64,000 bases of DNA from CADDYT01 sp035294125 (GTDB lineage Bacteria > Chloroflexota > Ktedonobacteria > Ktedonobacterales > Ktedonobacteraceae): assembly GCA_035294125.1 (NCBI GenBank), contig DATGLM010000078.1, positions 124,001 to 188,000 on the forward strand. The letters are read 5' to 3'. Shown piece by piece: positions 17,688-28,048 of this stretch. The notes below the pieces were generated by a model. The model worked only from the letters and a program-made list of their open reading frames with translations, was not told where the DNA came from and made no database searches. A program made the translations under genes and the position numbers. Within the stretch, counting starts at the first letter, position 1, and each line of letters starts with the position of its first letter.

Positions 17688-18821
17688 TCATTGTTTGCTG
17701 GCCTCTTCGACGAAGCGTACCAGCATCTCCATGTTTTCGATAGCGCGAGCTGCTATTGTGCTACCGCTGCGCGGTACACTGTCTAAGGCTTCATACGCCA
17801 GGCGGCACTGATCGGCCAGGAAGGCGCGGCAGTAAGCTTTCGTCTCTGTGCGCTCGAATATAGCCAGCACAGCCTCTACCTGCTCATCGCTGACGGGGGG
17901 TTGCTGTGTATAGACCTGGCACAGGTATTGCCGGTCGCGTTCGTCGGCGTGTTCCAGCGCGTGCAGGATGGGCAGGCTTTTCTTGCGGCGATAAATATCA
18001 CCAGCGGGTGTTTTGCCCAGTTCTTCTGTGCTGGCCCAGACACCGAGCAGATCGTCACGCACCTGGAAGGCGATCCCTATCGCATAGCCGAAGCGTCTCA
18101 GGCGCTCGATCGTCTTCTGGTCGTGTGTTCCCAGTAGCGCGCCCATCTCTGTCGCGCAGCCCATCAGGGTCCCCGTCTTGCGCCCGATCATATCCACGTA
18201 CATCGCGACGGAAATGTCCTGCTGCTGTTCGAAGCTGATATCGAGATACTGCCCTTCGGACAGCACCAGGCAAGCTTTATCGAGAACCGCGCCGAGCCTT
18301 ACGGCGACATCGCTCTCAACGCCCTCATTCAGCACATCCCACAATGTCAGGCGGCTGAGCGCGAACAGACCGTCGCCGGTATTGATGGCGTGAGGAACAC
18401 CCCAGATGTTCCACAGTGTCGGACGATGATGTCGCTGCGTGTCACTATCCTCGATGTCGTCGTGAATCAAGGTAAAGTTATGCGTCATTTCGATAGCCGC
18501 TGCAGCTGGAAGCGCGCGCCGCAGATACTCTTTTTCGCCGCTATCCTCGCAAGCGTTCGTATTGTCGGCTCCGGTGGCTTCATAGGCTAACAAAAGCAAG
18601 GTCGGGCGCAGGAGCTTGCCGGATTGGCCTGGCAGCGGTAGGAAATTGGTATCGACCCAGCCAAAGTGGTAGGCTATTTGCCCGTAAAAGGGCCGTAGAT
18701 CGTTGGACAGGGTTGATTGTTCGGCTACAACGCTGGCGCGCTGCACCGCCCTGTGCAACGTCGTCTCTATCTCCGCCCGGTACCGGGTCATGGCGGATTG
18801 TATGGTCGATGGTAAGGTCAT
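17688..18821 (-). CDS. Polyprenyl (geranylgeranyl-type) diphosphate synthase
   Basis: A 377-residue all-helical trans-prenyltransferase that condenses isopentenyl diphosphate with allylic diphosphates. The first Asp-rich motif is DDIED at 121-125 in THNFTLIHDDIEDSDTQRHH; the second is degenerate, FQVRDDLLGVW, a form common in bacterial GGPP synthases. GKLLRPTLLLL marks the diphosphate-binding lysine and arginine. Chain length cannot be set with confidence, but the absence of bulky residues just before DDIED (THNFTLI) fits a C20 or longer product. It may feed menaquinone, carotenoid or hopanoid-type pathways; no partner gene lies beside it. The gene is convergent with the WD40 gene. Confidence 0.9.
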   Translation of the reverse strand: MTLPSTIQSAMTRYRAEIETTLHRAVQRASVVAEQSTLSNDLRPFYGQIAYHFGWVDTNFLPLPGQSGKLLRPTLLLLAYEATGADNTNACEDSGEKEYLRRALPAAAAIEMTHNFTLIHDDIEDSDTQRHHRPTLWNIWGVPHAINTGDGLFALSRLTLWDVLNEGVESDVAVRLGAVLDKACLVLSEGQYLDISFEQQQDISVAMYVDMIGRKTGTLMGCATEMGALLGTHDQKTIERLRRFGYAIGIAFQVRDDLLGVWASTEELGKTPAGDIYRRKKSLPILHALEHADERDRQYLCQVYTQQPPVSDEQVEAVLAIFERTETKAYCRAFLADQCRLAYEALDSVPRSGSTIAARAIENMEMLVRFVEEASKQ

Positions 18822-18947
18822 TTGACTTGACCGGCGATATGAGGGTCATGCTGCCATCTGCAGGTGTGCTGCATTGCAAAACGTGGACGGTCATGCTGAG
18901 ACCGCCCGGATGATGTCCCCTCGCTCGCGTCCTTTCTCTTCTGAACT

Positions 18948-19442
18948 CTAATGGTGGATGTAGAAGAATGCCGTAGCTACTACCGTGCCGACAGCCACGA
19001 CCCAGCGTGTCAGGCCGCGTATGCCACCGACGCGGGCAAAGGGCGCGCACAGGTCGCAGTAGCGGTTCACATACTGGTAGCGGTGGCCGCGCACACCTTC
19101 GCGCACGATCACCACATCTTCGGTTTTGCTCTGTGTGTGCAGCTCGTCGCAGATATAGCGACCGCAGCCCTGACAGCGAAACTGGTCGATGAAGTGTGAG
19201 GTGCGCGAAATAGACCACTGATCAGGGTAGACCTGCGTTCCACAGACATAGCATGCCTGCGTGTGGGCCAGCTTCATCTGCTTTTCCGCGCAGGGCGAGT
19301 GTTGTTGTTTGGGAAAGTGCTCCTGGCAAAAACCATTGTGGCAATCTGGACAGCGCCCCAACGCTTCCTCATCGCATTCACGACAGCGACGAGCCGCGCT
19401 GAGCGTATACACATGTCTTTTTCCCTCGTTTATATCTTGCAT
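18948..19442 (-). CDS. Cys-rich zinc-binding protein with C-terminal membrane helix
   Basis: A 164-residue protein with many zinc-ligand motifs: CRECDEEALGRCPDCHNGFCQEHF near the N-terminus (B-box-like spacing), CYVCGTQVYP, CQGCGRYICDE and YCDLC. A single hydrophobic helix (WVVAVGTVVATAFFYI) ends the protein, so it is likely tail-anchored with the zinc domains in the cytoplasm. I do not recognise a named family and propose no function. It diverges from folP and lies 126 bp upstream of the prenyl synthase on the same strand. Confidence 0.7.
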   Translation of the reverse strand: MQDINEGKRHVYTLSAARRCRECDEEALGRCPDCHNGFCQEHFPKQQHSPCAEKQMKLAHTQACYVCGTQVYPDQWSISRTSHFIDQFRCQGCGRYICDELHTQSKTEDVVIVREGVRGHRYQYVNRYCDLCAPFARVGGIRGLTRWVVAVGTVVATAFFYIHH

Positions 19443-19601
19443 GGTGGTTTGTAACTCCCGTAATTCTTATACTCTGTATAACGTATGAGCAACAGGATTC
19501 CGTATCTACTCAGTAGTATAACATACATATTTTAAAAAATATTGGGAAATGTAACCAGATATTCGCTTTTCTTTCCCTTTTTGGAACTATAACATTATTG
19601 C

Positions 19602-19630
19602 TTGCATGAAGACAATGAAGAAAGTATCAT
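19602..19630 (+). promoter_or_regulatory. Probable folP-folC promoter
   Basis: TTGCAT at 19602-19607 and TATCAT at 19625-19630 are 17 bp apart, about 117 bp upstream of folP. The rest of the 304-bp gap between the zinc protein and folP is AT-rich with no other feature seen. Confidence 0.5.
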
Positions 19631-19746
19631 GGGTATATGAGATTTTGCCAGTGATGAGGGCTACAGGGTTGACGGGGTCATAAAACAGCGTTCGATAAGA
19701 CGCTGCCTAACTCCTCTGCCTTGATTCTGAGTGCAGGATAGCGTGT

Positions 19747-20619
19747 ATGGAAAGCAGACTACCACCAACTATCTGGGGAGAGCACCGTTTAGACTGGGGT
19801 GAAAAGACCCATGTAATGGGGATTATCAATGTCACGCCTGATTCGTTTGCGGGCGATGGCATTGTAATGGAGACGCTATCACAGGACGAGGTGGTGCAGC
19901 GTGCTGTGGAGAAGGCACAGAGGTTTGCGGTCGAGGGCGCAACGCTCATCGACGTGGGTGGGGAGTCGACGAGGCCGAATTTCGCCCCTATCTCGGCGGA
20001 GTTGGAATTGGAGCGCGTTTTGCCGGTGCTGCGGGCGCTGCACGCGACCTTGCCGGGGGAAGTGCTGCTCTCTATCGATACCTATAAGGCCGAGGTGGCG
20101 CGGCAGGCGCTGGATGCCGGAGCCTGTATCATCAACGATATCTGGGGGCTGCGGCGCGACTCGCAGATGGCGGCGCTGGCAAGCGAGCGGGGAGTGCCGG
20201 TGGTGGTGATGGCAAATATGCGCGGCTATCAGAAACACGAGATTGTCAGTGACGTGATTCGTTTTCTCTCCGGCAGTATCGATCTGGCACTGGCGGCAGG
20301 CGTTGCCTGGGAGCGTATCATCATTGACCCTGGCATTGGCTTTGGTACGACGCCACAGGAGAATCTGACTCTGCTGCGTCGTTTGGGAGAATTGCGGGCG
20401 CTGGCGCGTCCTATCCTGCTCGGCTCCTCGCGCAAATCGACGATCGGGCGCGTGCTGGGTGGTCTGCCGCCCGCTGAGCGGGTCGAGGGAACGGCGGCGA
20501 CGGTAGCGCTGGGCATCGAGCAGGGAGTGGATATCGTGCGCGTGCATGATGTCCATGAGATGGCGCGCGTGGCCAAGATGAGCGATGCCATCGTGCGCGG
20601 CATGCCCGGCCTGGAATGA
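19747..20619 (+). CDS. folP: Dihydropteroate synthase
   Basis: A 290-residue TIM-barrel enzyme that joins para-aminobenzoate to the pterin diphosphate in folate synthesis. The signatures are complete: MGIINVTPDSFAGDG (loop 1), LIDVGGESTRP (loop 2), NDIWGL, DPGIGFG and LLGSSRKSTIG near the C-terminus, which carry the pterin and phosphate ligands. The usual M-H-M-x-G is MANMRG here, a common variant. Start has only a weak AGGATA site. folC follows after 21 bp, so the pair forms an operon for two steps of the folate pathway. The sul-type target loops look normal. Confidence 0.95.
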   Translation: MESRLPPTIWGEHRLDWGEKTHVMGIINVTPDSFAGDGIVMETLSQDEVVQRAVEKAQRFAVEGATLIDVGGESTRPNFAPISAELELERVLPVLRALHATLPGEVLLSIDTYKAEVARQALDAGACIINDIWGLRRDSQMAALASERGVPVVVMANMRGYQKHEIVSDVIRFLSGSIDLALAAGVAWERIIIDPGIGFGTTPQENLTLLRRLGELRALARPILLGSSRKSTIGRVLGGLPPAERVEGTAATVALGIEQGVDIVRVHDVHEMARVAKMSDAIVRGMPGLE

Positions 20620-20640
20620 TTTGGGGAAGGATGATACAAG

Positions 20641-22059
20641 ATGAATTACCAGGAAGCTCTTGCCTATCTGTATAGTCTGAGTGATTTTGAGCGGGGTGGC
20701 CCGTTTTCGCGCAATCCAGAGGAGAATCTGCCTCGTGAGGCGCGGTTGCTGGAGGAGCTTGGCAATCCGCAGCAGGATTACAGTAGCACGTTGATTGCCG
20801 GGACGAAAGGGAAAGGCTCAACGGCGGCTATAATTGAGCGCGTGCTGCGCGAGGCCGGATTGCGCACCGGTCTCTATACGCAGCCCGACCTGCACACTTT
20901 TCGAGAGCGCATGCGCGTCAATGGTCATCTCATTAGCGAGCAGGAAGTGGCGCAGTTGATACAGCAGGTGCGTGCCGCCGTTGAGCGCATCGAGCAGCGG
21001 CAGGAATTCAGCCCGTTTATTACCTATGAAGTGGCCACCGCGCTGGCGCTGCTGTACTTTAGCAGGCAGCATGTCGATCATGCTGTGCTGGAAGTGGGTC
21101 TCGGCGGTCGGCTTGACGCGACGAATGTGACGCAACCGCTGGTCTCTGTCATCACCTCCATCAGCTACGACCACATGCAGATACTGGGCAATACCCTGAC
21201 CGAAATCGCGGGTGAGAAAGCGGGTATCATCAAGCCGCGTGCGGTGGTCGTGACCTCGGCGCAGGCACCGGAGGCATTGCTTACCATCGCCGCCGTGGCG
21301 CGGAGACAGCAGGCGCGATTGGTGCGTGTCGGTCCGGCAGAGATTGACCTCGCGCAGGAGGCGGTTAAAGCCGGGCAGCTTCCTCCGCTGCACTATCGCT
21401 ACCAGTTGGAAGAGCGCGACGGAGAGCGGCAGCGCTTCGCGGTCTGGACGCCGCAGCGCGTGTATGCCGGTTTGGAGATACCTCTGGCTGGAGCGCACCA
21501 GCTTGAAAACGCGACTGCCGCTCTGGCAGCACTTGAGATGCTGCGCGAACGTGGCGTTGCCTGGGATGAAACTGCCCTGCGGGCAGGGATGGCGGCAGTG
21601 CGCTGGCCTGCTCGCCTCGATGTCGTCGGGCAGCATCCGACCATCGTGGTAGATGGGGCGCACAATGCCGATTCTATGCAGAAATTGATGCGCGCTCTGC
21701 GCGAGTCGTTTTCCTTCCGGCGCCTGCTCGTCGTCTTGAGCGTCAATGCGGATAAAGATCTGCCAGGGATTGTACAGGCCCTGGCAGATGTCGATGGTGC
21801 TGTGCTGACGCGCATGATGAATCCCCGCGCCGCCTCAATCGAGCAATTACAGGAACTGTTCGCGCGCATTGCTCCCCACGTCCAGATAGATACGGCAAAA
21901 GATACCGGCGCGGCTATGAATCGCGCGCTGGAACTGGTGGAGAGCGATGATCTGATCTGTGCGACCGGCTCACTCTATCTCGCGGCAGAAGCTCTGCGCT
22001 GGGCGGCGGCGCGTGGCGATAAAACGGCTGCCGCGACCATTGAAAGCGTCGATCACTGA
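20641..22059 (+). CDS. folC: Bifunctional dihydrofolate/folylpolyglutamate synthase
   Basis: A 472-residue Mur-ligase-like enzyme that adds glutamate to dihydropteroate and then to folates, using ATP. The P-loop is GTKGKGSTAAI near residue 52. EVGLGGRLDATN is the signature that follows the omega loop, and ITSISYDHMQILG with AGEKAGIIKP completes the ATP/Mg site. The C-terminal domain (from about 300: VVDGAHNADSM) is intact. It shares the transcript with folP. The N-terminus (YQEALAYLYSLSDF) matches the usual start. Nothing looks broken. Confidence 0.95.
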   Translation: MNYQEALAYLYSLSDFERGGPFSRNPEENLPREARLLEELGNPQQDYSSTLIAGTKGKGSTAAIIERVLREAGLRTGLYTQPDLHTFRERMRVNGHLISEQEVAQLIQQVRAAVERIEQRQEFSPFITYEVATALALLYFSRQHVDHAVLEVGLGGRLDATNVTQPLVSVITSISYDHMQILGNTLTEIAGEKAGIIKPRAVVVTSAQAPEALLTIAAVARRQQARLVRVGPAEIDLAQEAVKAGQLPPLHYRYQLEERDGERQRFAVWTPQRVYAGLEIPLAGAHQLENATAALAALEMLRERGVAWDETALRAGMAAVRWPARLDVVGQHPTIVVDGAHNADSMQKLMRALRESFSFRRLLVVLSVNADKDLPGIVQALADVDGAVLTRMMNPRAASIEQLQELFARIAPHVQIDTAKDTGAAMNRALELVESDDLICATGSLYLAAEALRWAAARGDKTAAATIESVDH

Positions 22060-22327
22060 TTACGGAGTAAGGCGGACGTGATGGAGGCAGAATCAGGCAG
22101 CAGAAGGGAGCCTGCTCGATGCCAGGGTCATCGCGGCATTGTACATGGCTCGCGACTTCCTGGTGAGATGAAAATAAAAGGGCAGGAGCACCTGTTGTGG
22201 TGACCTTGCCCCGAAAACATCCTTATCGCAGGCTATAGAGAATGTTCCCCATACCTGTAGCTTCGATTAGTAGAAATAGCCTGTGTAGCCTGACCTCGCG
22301 GCCACAAGCACGAAGCCTCTCGCCTGC

Positions 22328-22528
22328 TTACTTTGTTTCTTGCTGGCGTCTCAATGCGTAGCGGGCACTGCCTTTCTTTCCGGCTGCCGAAGCTTCTTCT
22401 GGCGTCCACTGGTGTGCAGTGCCGCGAGCCTGAGAGGTGCGCCCTCCTTTGCTGGCGATTTCTCTGCGTTTCTCTGGACTCATTGCAGCCAGACCTCGTG
22501 CTCTTCCTGTTCCCTGACGAATAATCAT
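22328..22528 (-). CDS. KGG-motif stress-type small protein
   Basis: A 66-residue basic, hydrophilic protein. It has a REIASKGGRTSQARGTAHQW segment and AAGKKGSA, two copies of the KGG repeat seen in small stress-induced proteins such as GsiB- and YciG-type proteins (PF10685). It is likely disordered and cytoplasmic. I chose ATG 22528 because GAGGAG lies upstream; a longer reading frame to 22612 lacks a ribosome site. It lies between folC (convergent) and a transporter remnant. Function within the family is not biochemically defined. Confidence 0.65.
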   Translation of the reverse strand: MIIRQGTGRARGLAAMSPEKRREIASKGGRTSQARGTAHQWTPEEASAAGKKGSARYALRRQQETK

Positions 22529-22683
22529 CTCTAACTCCTCTCTTGCAACTTCCTGATAGCACAACGCGCGTTGGCTCTGATTGTCTATATGCCATAGTGC
22601 CTCAGCGCGCATTTTCCCGTCACAACAAGAGTAACAGATTTGAGAGCAATCAGCAAGGGAAGCTTAAGAATGTGGGAAAATTC

Positions 22684-22935
22684 TCAGCCTTCTTTAAGGT
22701 AGGGCTTATTTTTCTTAAGTTGTTGGGCTGTTTCTGGAAGAAAGTGTACTCCCTTTTGCCTGCTCGCTCTCCTTCCAGGCACAAAGCACATCGCCGTCAC
22801 AGCAACGAGCGCCAGGAAAGAGGAGATGGGAAAACTTTCGTGCAGAGCCAGCAGGGAACTCTGTAGATAGAGCAGTTCGCCTGTGATGCCTTCACCAGGA
22901 TTGCGCAGCCAGAAGCTGCCCGGATCAACTTTCGC
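22684..22935 (-). pseudogene. C-terminal remnant of an MFS-type transporter
   Basis: An 84-codon open stretch with no start codon, bounded upstream by stop codons. It reads as a C-terminal tail: an amphipathic LLYLQSSLLALHESF, a hydrophobic ISSFLALVAVTAMCFVP segment, and a basic GRRASRQKG tail. This pattern fits the last helix of DHA2-type drug-efflux transporters, in which most of the 5' part would be lost. The family call is my inference from pattern only; a neutral description is a decayed membrane-protein tail. Confidence 0.5.
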
Positions 22936-22974
22936 TCATTATCCGCGCATCGGCTTAAATTTGGAATAATTTAC

Positions 22975-23003
22975 TTGAGTTTGAGTCAGCGAGCGAGTAC
23001 AAT
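22975..23003 (+). promoter_or_regulatory. Promoter of the acyl-CoA ligase gene
   Basis: TTGAGT at 22975-22980, a 17-bp spacer and TACAAT at 22998-23003 lie about 70 bp before the start at 23072. The -35 element overlaps a short TTGAGT-TTGAGT tandem. Confidence 0.6.
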
Positions 23004-23071
23004 AGGACAAAGCCATCTGGCACAGGGATACTCAACATGTAAGTGCATAGCTTCATCGAGGAGGTAACTGC

Positions 23072-24703
<1,632 letters not shown>

Positions 24704-24720
24704 GGTAGAGAGCTGAGAAG

Positions 24721-24773
24721 GACAATGGATGGTTCCAGAGCTTGCATAGAGAAGCGCGGAACCATCCATTGTC
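24721..24773 (+). terminator. Strong hairpin after the acyl-CoA ligase gene
   Basis: A perfect 16-bp stem (24721-24736 with 24758-24773) with a 21-nt loop starts 17 bp after the stop. No long T-run follows (TGCATTACAGGGCTTTTTAC), so efficiency is uncertain. Confidence 0.6.
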
Positions 24774-24830
24774 TGCATTACAGGGCTTTTTACAGTCCTT
24801 AAAGCTACTCAAAACTGTAGGAGAGTACCT

Positions 24831-24947
24831 ATGTTTGACGAAAGCATAGATGAAACGCATTACTGGAAAGACCCGATAGACATAACGAAAGAGCAATGGA
24901 TGTTTCTTCTGGTTGTGCCACAAGAGAAGGAGAGCGAGAACAGGTAG
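24831..24947 (+). CDS. Small ORF, 38 residues, unknown
   Basis: An ATG preceded by AGGAGA opens a 38-codon frame that begins MFDESIDETHYWKDPIDI and ends with an acidic/basic tail (EKESENR). The spacing of the ribosome site and the Trp/Asp-rich composition favour a real peptide or the start of a truncated gene, but it is too short to identify. It ends four bases before the convergent asparagine synthetase-like gene. Confidence 0.35.
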   Translation: MFDESIDETHYWKDPIDITKEQWMFLLVVPQEKESENR

Positions 24948-24950
24948 GGC

Positions 24951-26567
24951 TTATAACCCCACCTCAAACAGCCGACACAGCAACTGCGTCGTAAACACCA
25001 GCACCAACTCCCTGGCAACTACTCCCGTCTGCTTGCCCGTTCTCAATAGCTCCTGCACCGCCTCTACATCAAATATCCCCGTAGCTCGCAGCGCCTCTTC
25101 TGAGATGGTTTGTTGTAGCAGCGCGGATTGTTCGATATCTAGCAGCGATTGCGTGGGGATGATCTCTGGCGCTTGCTTAAGTTGTTCCATTACTGAATCA
25201 GCAGGGAAGTAGTGTTTTGCCAGCGTGGTGAGGATGGTTTGTCCGGGTGTGCCATCTGCCAGGGTAGGAGGCAGGCTGGTGAGCAGGCGCGTGACTTCGG
25301 GGATGAGATAGGGAGAGCGCAAGGCGACGCGTTCCTGGGCGGCAAGCTGATGGGCAGGGCCGATTTGCCGGTCGGGCAGGCGCAGGTGCAGGTCGAGGTA
25401 GCGCCATCGCTGCTCCGGCGGTAGTTTCTCTGCCTGACGGGCCAGTTTGCGCGCGTGATGCGTCTCTTCCCAGGGCTCTGCCTCGCGCAGCAGTTGCGCC
25501 GCCTCCGCTGACCAGATGGGTGAGGCTGGCTGTATAGCTGGTGGTGAGATTATTTGCACATAGGAATGAAACAGTGTTTGCTCCTGAGATGCATCGTCGG
25601 GTTCAACTGGCTTTTGTGTGAATTGTTCTGTTGCAGCAAGCAGAGATGTTGCTCCTTGCCCGGTGAGCGCGACCCTTGCGCCGGTCTCGACCGAGACGGT
25701 GTGCAACAATTGATGCCAGGCGAGTTGATGGCTGTCGATGCAAGGCGCTTCCAGCCCCAGCAGTGTTGCTATCCAGAACTCCGGGCGGTCAACGCTGGTG
25801 ATGGCTAAGAATGGCAGTTGATGGACACCGGCAAGTTGCTCTGCTTTACGCGAAGGTTTCCTATAGCCAAGAGAGGCTACAGTAAATGGCGATGCGGCAT
25901 GTTGAGCGGCGAGGGCGCAGGTGAGAGCGGAGGCGCTGTTTCCTCGTGAAAGGGCGACCAGTTGCTCGTGCGCGGGTAGCAGGGCAGCAATAGTGTTGTC
26001 AAGTATGGTGGAAAACTGGTCGAGAATATCAAGGTGTTGAGTTGATGAGGGAGATTTGTCGAAGATATAGTCCGTGGAGGGGTTGACGATGATTTTAGAA
26101 CGCTGCCAGCGCAGGCTGGAACCGGCGGGGACAACGTGGATGTCCTGAAAGGCTGTCCAGGGCGCGGGAATGAAGCCGTAGCGCAGCAAGGCGGCCAGGG
26201 CGGGCAGGTGCAGGCGGCGCGGCGCGCCAACCGCGAAGAGGGCCTTGATCTCACTGGCGAAGAGCAGGTTGCCCTGCGCGGGCCAGTTCTCGATGTAGTA
26301 GAGCGGATGCGCGCCGGCGAGCGGGCGGCGATAGACGAGCGTGCGCCGGTCGGGAGACCAGTCAAGGATGGGTGGCTCGATGCGCTGCAGTGTCGCGTAG
26401 GCCGGTTCGGCAAAAGCCAGCAGACCGGCTCCTGGATGAGTTGTGCGCGCCTGTTGCCCCGCTTGCCCGGCATGCTGAGCGAGTACGTTTCCCATGTTCA
26501 GCAGCACCTGTGCGACCATTTCCTGTGGAACCTGCTCCCCCGTGAGCCATCCTGCGAGTACTGGCAT
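24951..26567 (-). CDS. Asparagine synthetase-like protein with degenerate active sites
   Basis: A 538-residue protein with the two-domain layout of class B asparagine synthetases. The N-terminal half has the glutaminase-like fold (SEIKALFAVGAPRRLHLPALAALLRYGFIPAPWTAF), but the start is MPV where active glutaminases have MCG, so the nucleophile Cys2 is absent. The synthetase half has SRGNSAS where the pyrophosphate loop S-G-G-x-D-S should be, and GQGATSLLA where GEGADELFGGY is normal. Asparagine or beta-lactam-type chemistry is therefore doubtful as written. The length is near normal (about 550-600), so it is an intact coding frame that has diverged, perhaps with a different job. GAGGAA precedes the ATG. 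It stands alone. Confidence 0.7.
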   Translation of the reverse strand: MPVLAGWLTGEQVPQEMVAQVLLNMGNVLAQHAGQAGQQARTTHPGAGLLAFAEPAYATLQRIEPPILDWSPDRRTLVYRRPLAGAHPLYYIENWPAQGNLLFASEIKALFAVGAPRRLHLPALAALLRYGFIPAPWTAFQDIHVVPAGSSLRWQRSKIIVNPSTDYIFDKSPSSTQHLDILDQFSTILDNTIAALLPAHEQLVALSRGNSASALTCALAAQHAASPFTVASLGYRKPSRKAEQLAGVHQLPFLAITSVDRPEFWIATLLGLEAPCIDSHQLAWHQLLHTVSVETGARVALTGQGATSLLAATEQFTQKPVEPDDASQEQTLFHSYVQIISPPAIQPASPIWSAEAAQLLREAEPWEETHHARKLARQAEKLPPEQRWRYLDLHLRLPDRQIGPAHQLAAQERVALRSPYLIPEVTRLLTSLPPTLADGTPGQTILTTLAKHYFPADSVMEQLKQAPEIIPTQSLLDIEQSALLQQTISEEALRATGIFDVEAVQELLRTGKQTGVVARELVLVFTTQLLCRLFEVGL

Positions 26568-26644
26568 GCGCGATTCTTCCTCTCGTTGTTGTGATATCGC
26601 CCCTATTCTATGTCTCTAGCCGACAGATAGCAAGTCCCCTCACT

Positions 26645-26750
26645 GGCAGGCTTTCTGGTTTACCCGTATAACCTGTCATACGAGCGGTCCACCTGCGGGT
26701 CGCGAGAAGACATGCACCACGGGTAAACCGAATAACCAGAAAGCTCTGCC
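26645..26750. repeat. Imperfect inverted repeat in the 26.6-27.0 kb gap
   Basis: The left arm 26645-26667 (GGCAGGCTTTCTGG, then TTTACCCGT) is mirrored by 26719-26750, which carries an extra 8-nt insertion and two extra bases. The 438-bp gap 26568-27005 otherwise holds only the promoter at 26861-26889 and a 7-bp hairpin at 26945-26983. Confidence 0.6.
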
Positions 26751-26860
26751 TGAGACGTCGTCTCGTCCTGTAGAGACAGGGGGTGGGCAGTACTCTTCTC
26801 GATAGCAATAAAATATTTTGAACTTATGTTCACGTTAATGGCAAAAATGGGGGAAAAAGC

Positions 26861-26889
26861 TTGATTGATAGAGATGGTAATGATACAAT
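26861..26889 (+). promoter_or_regulatory. Promoter of the C39-like peptidase gene
   Basis: TTGATT at 26861-26866, a 17-bp spacer and TACAAT at 26884-26889, about 115 bp before the start at 27006. The leader contains a GC-rich 7-bp hairpin (26945-26951 with 26977-26983). Confidence 0.6.
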
Positions 26890-27005
26890 ATGCACCAGAT
26901 TAATGCGTTTTGCGGTTATTTGTTTATATGGTGGATGATTTATCGGGAGCAGGGACGGAACGCGTGAAACCGGCGGTGCTCCCCTTGCGCTAGGAGTCTG
27001 TACTC

Positions 27006-27920
27006 ATGGGCGGCACTCTCCTGCTCGCACTGCTGGTTATTTCCCTTGCTGTCATTGTACTTGGTTATCTGCTTTCGCTTCGCGCCCAGCTCCAGCAGCG
27101 TAATCAATACACGGCCTATTCTGCTGATCGCAGTCTGCCGCCTTCCATGATATCTTCGCGCCTGCGCCGCAGGTATGAAAGTGCGTTGGAGACGGAAAGC
27201 ACTTTCTCGCTCTCCGCGCTAGTCGATGGTATCGTGCGTCCTAAATTGAATAATCCGACTTCGCTCATGGGGCTTGGATTGGTGCTCATCACGCTTTTGT
27301 TGTTTGGCATGTTGATTTTAAGAACCTTGCTGCCCGGCATTTCCACGATTGCTGCTACTCTATCGTTCACGCAGCCCGTGGCTACCGCCCAGCCAACTCC
27401 CAATCCCCTGCAAGAGGCTTCGACCGCCTCGCAGAAACTTGTGCGCCTCAGTCAGCTTGATCCGGCGCAATACAATTCCACCCAGGAGTATAATACCTGG
27501 GCCTATTCTGCCTGTTCGGCTGCCGCGATGACTGAGGTGATTAACTCCTACGGGCATAATTACCGCATCACAGATATCTTGAAGGTTGAATCGCAGATAG
27601 GAGAAATCACGCCGCAGTTGGGCCTGCTGGAAGACGCCGGTATCGCCCACACAGCCTCCCATTTCGGCTTTACAACCATCTGGGGCTATCAATTCTCGCT
27701 CAATCAGATCATTGACATTGCCAACAAGGGACGTCCCGTCATCGTCAGTTGGCCGCCAGCTAAGTATCCAGGTGGTCACCTGGTAGTCGTTACCGGTGGA
27801 AACAGTAACTCCGTTTATATCGCCGATTCATCATTATACGACCGCCACACGCTGACGCATGCGCAGTTTCTCACCTGGTGGGGCGGCTTTGCCGCGATCC
27901 TCATTCCACAGGGTAAATAG
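27006..27920 (+). CDS. Membrane-anchored C39-like cysteine peptidase
   Basis: A 304-residue protein. An N-terminal helix (about 3-24) and a second one (about 88-108) border a basic loop; after a linker of Ser/Pro/Thr, residues 145-304 form a C39-type papain-like fold. The expected catalytic residues are present: C170 in TWAYSACSAAAMTEVIN, H258 in YPGGHLVVV and D274 in YIADSS. The fold follows the C39_2 pattern of bacterial cell-surface or bacteriocin-processing peptidases rather than an ABC-linked C39. The peptidase domain should lie outside the membrane. AGGAG lies just before the ATG. Its target is unknown; no toxin or bacteriocin gene is nearby. Confidence 0.78.
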   Translation: MGGTLLLALLVISLAVIVLGYLLSLRAQLQQRNQYTAYSADRSLPPSMISSRLRRRYESALETESTFSLSALVDGIVRPKLNNPTSLMGLGLVLITLLLFGMLILRTLLPGISTIAATLSFTQPVATAQPTPNPLQEASTASQKLVRLSQLDPAQYNSTQEYNTWAYSACSAAAMTEVINSYGHNYRITDILKVESQIGEITPQLGLLEDAGIAHTASHFGFTTIWGYQFSLNQIIDIANKGRPVIVSWPPAKYPGGHLVVVTGGNSNSVYIADSSLYDRHTLTHAQFLTWWGGFAAILIPQGK

Positions 27921-28048
27921 CACAGAAGGATCGGTATGCAGGGTTCAACAATCGTGCCATCCCCGCCCGCAGGTTCACCCCATAGGCGACAACTGAAGCA
28001 GGGCAGGCTCCGACAGTCCCCCGGACCGTCCGCCCCGCAAGGGGTGAC

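Noticed and set aside
26941..27005. Short similarity to parts of a cobalamin riboswitch (GTGAAACCGG and a C-run) before the C39-like peptidase gene
   Set aside because: The conserved B12 box and the multi-stem layout of about 200 nt are missing; only a 7-bp hairpin is seen, and the gene is not a cobalamin gene.
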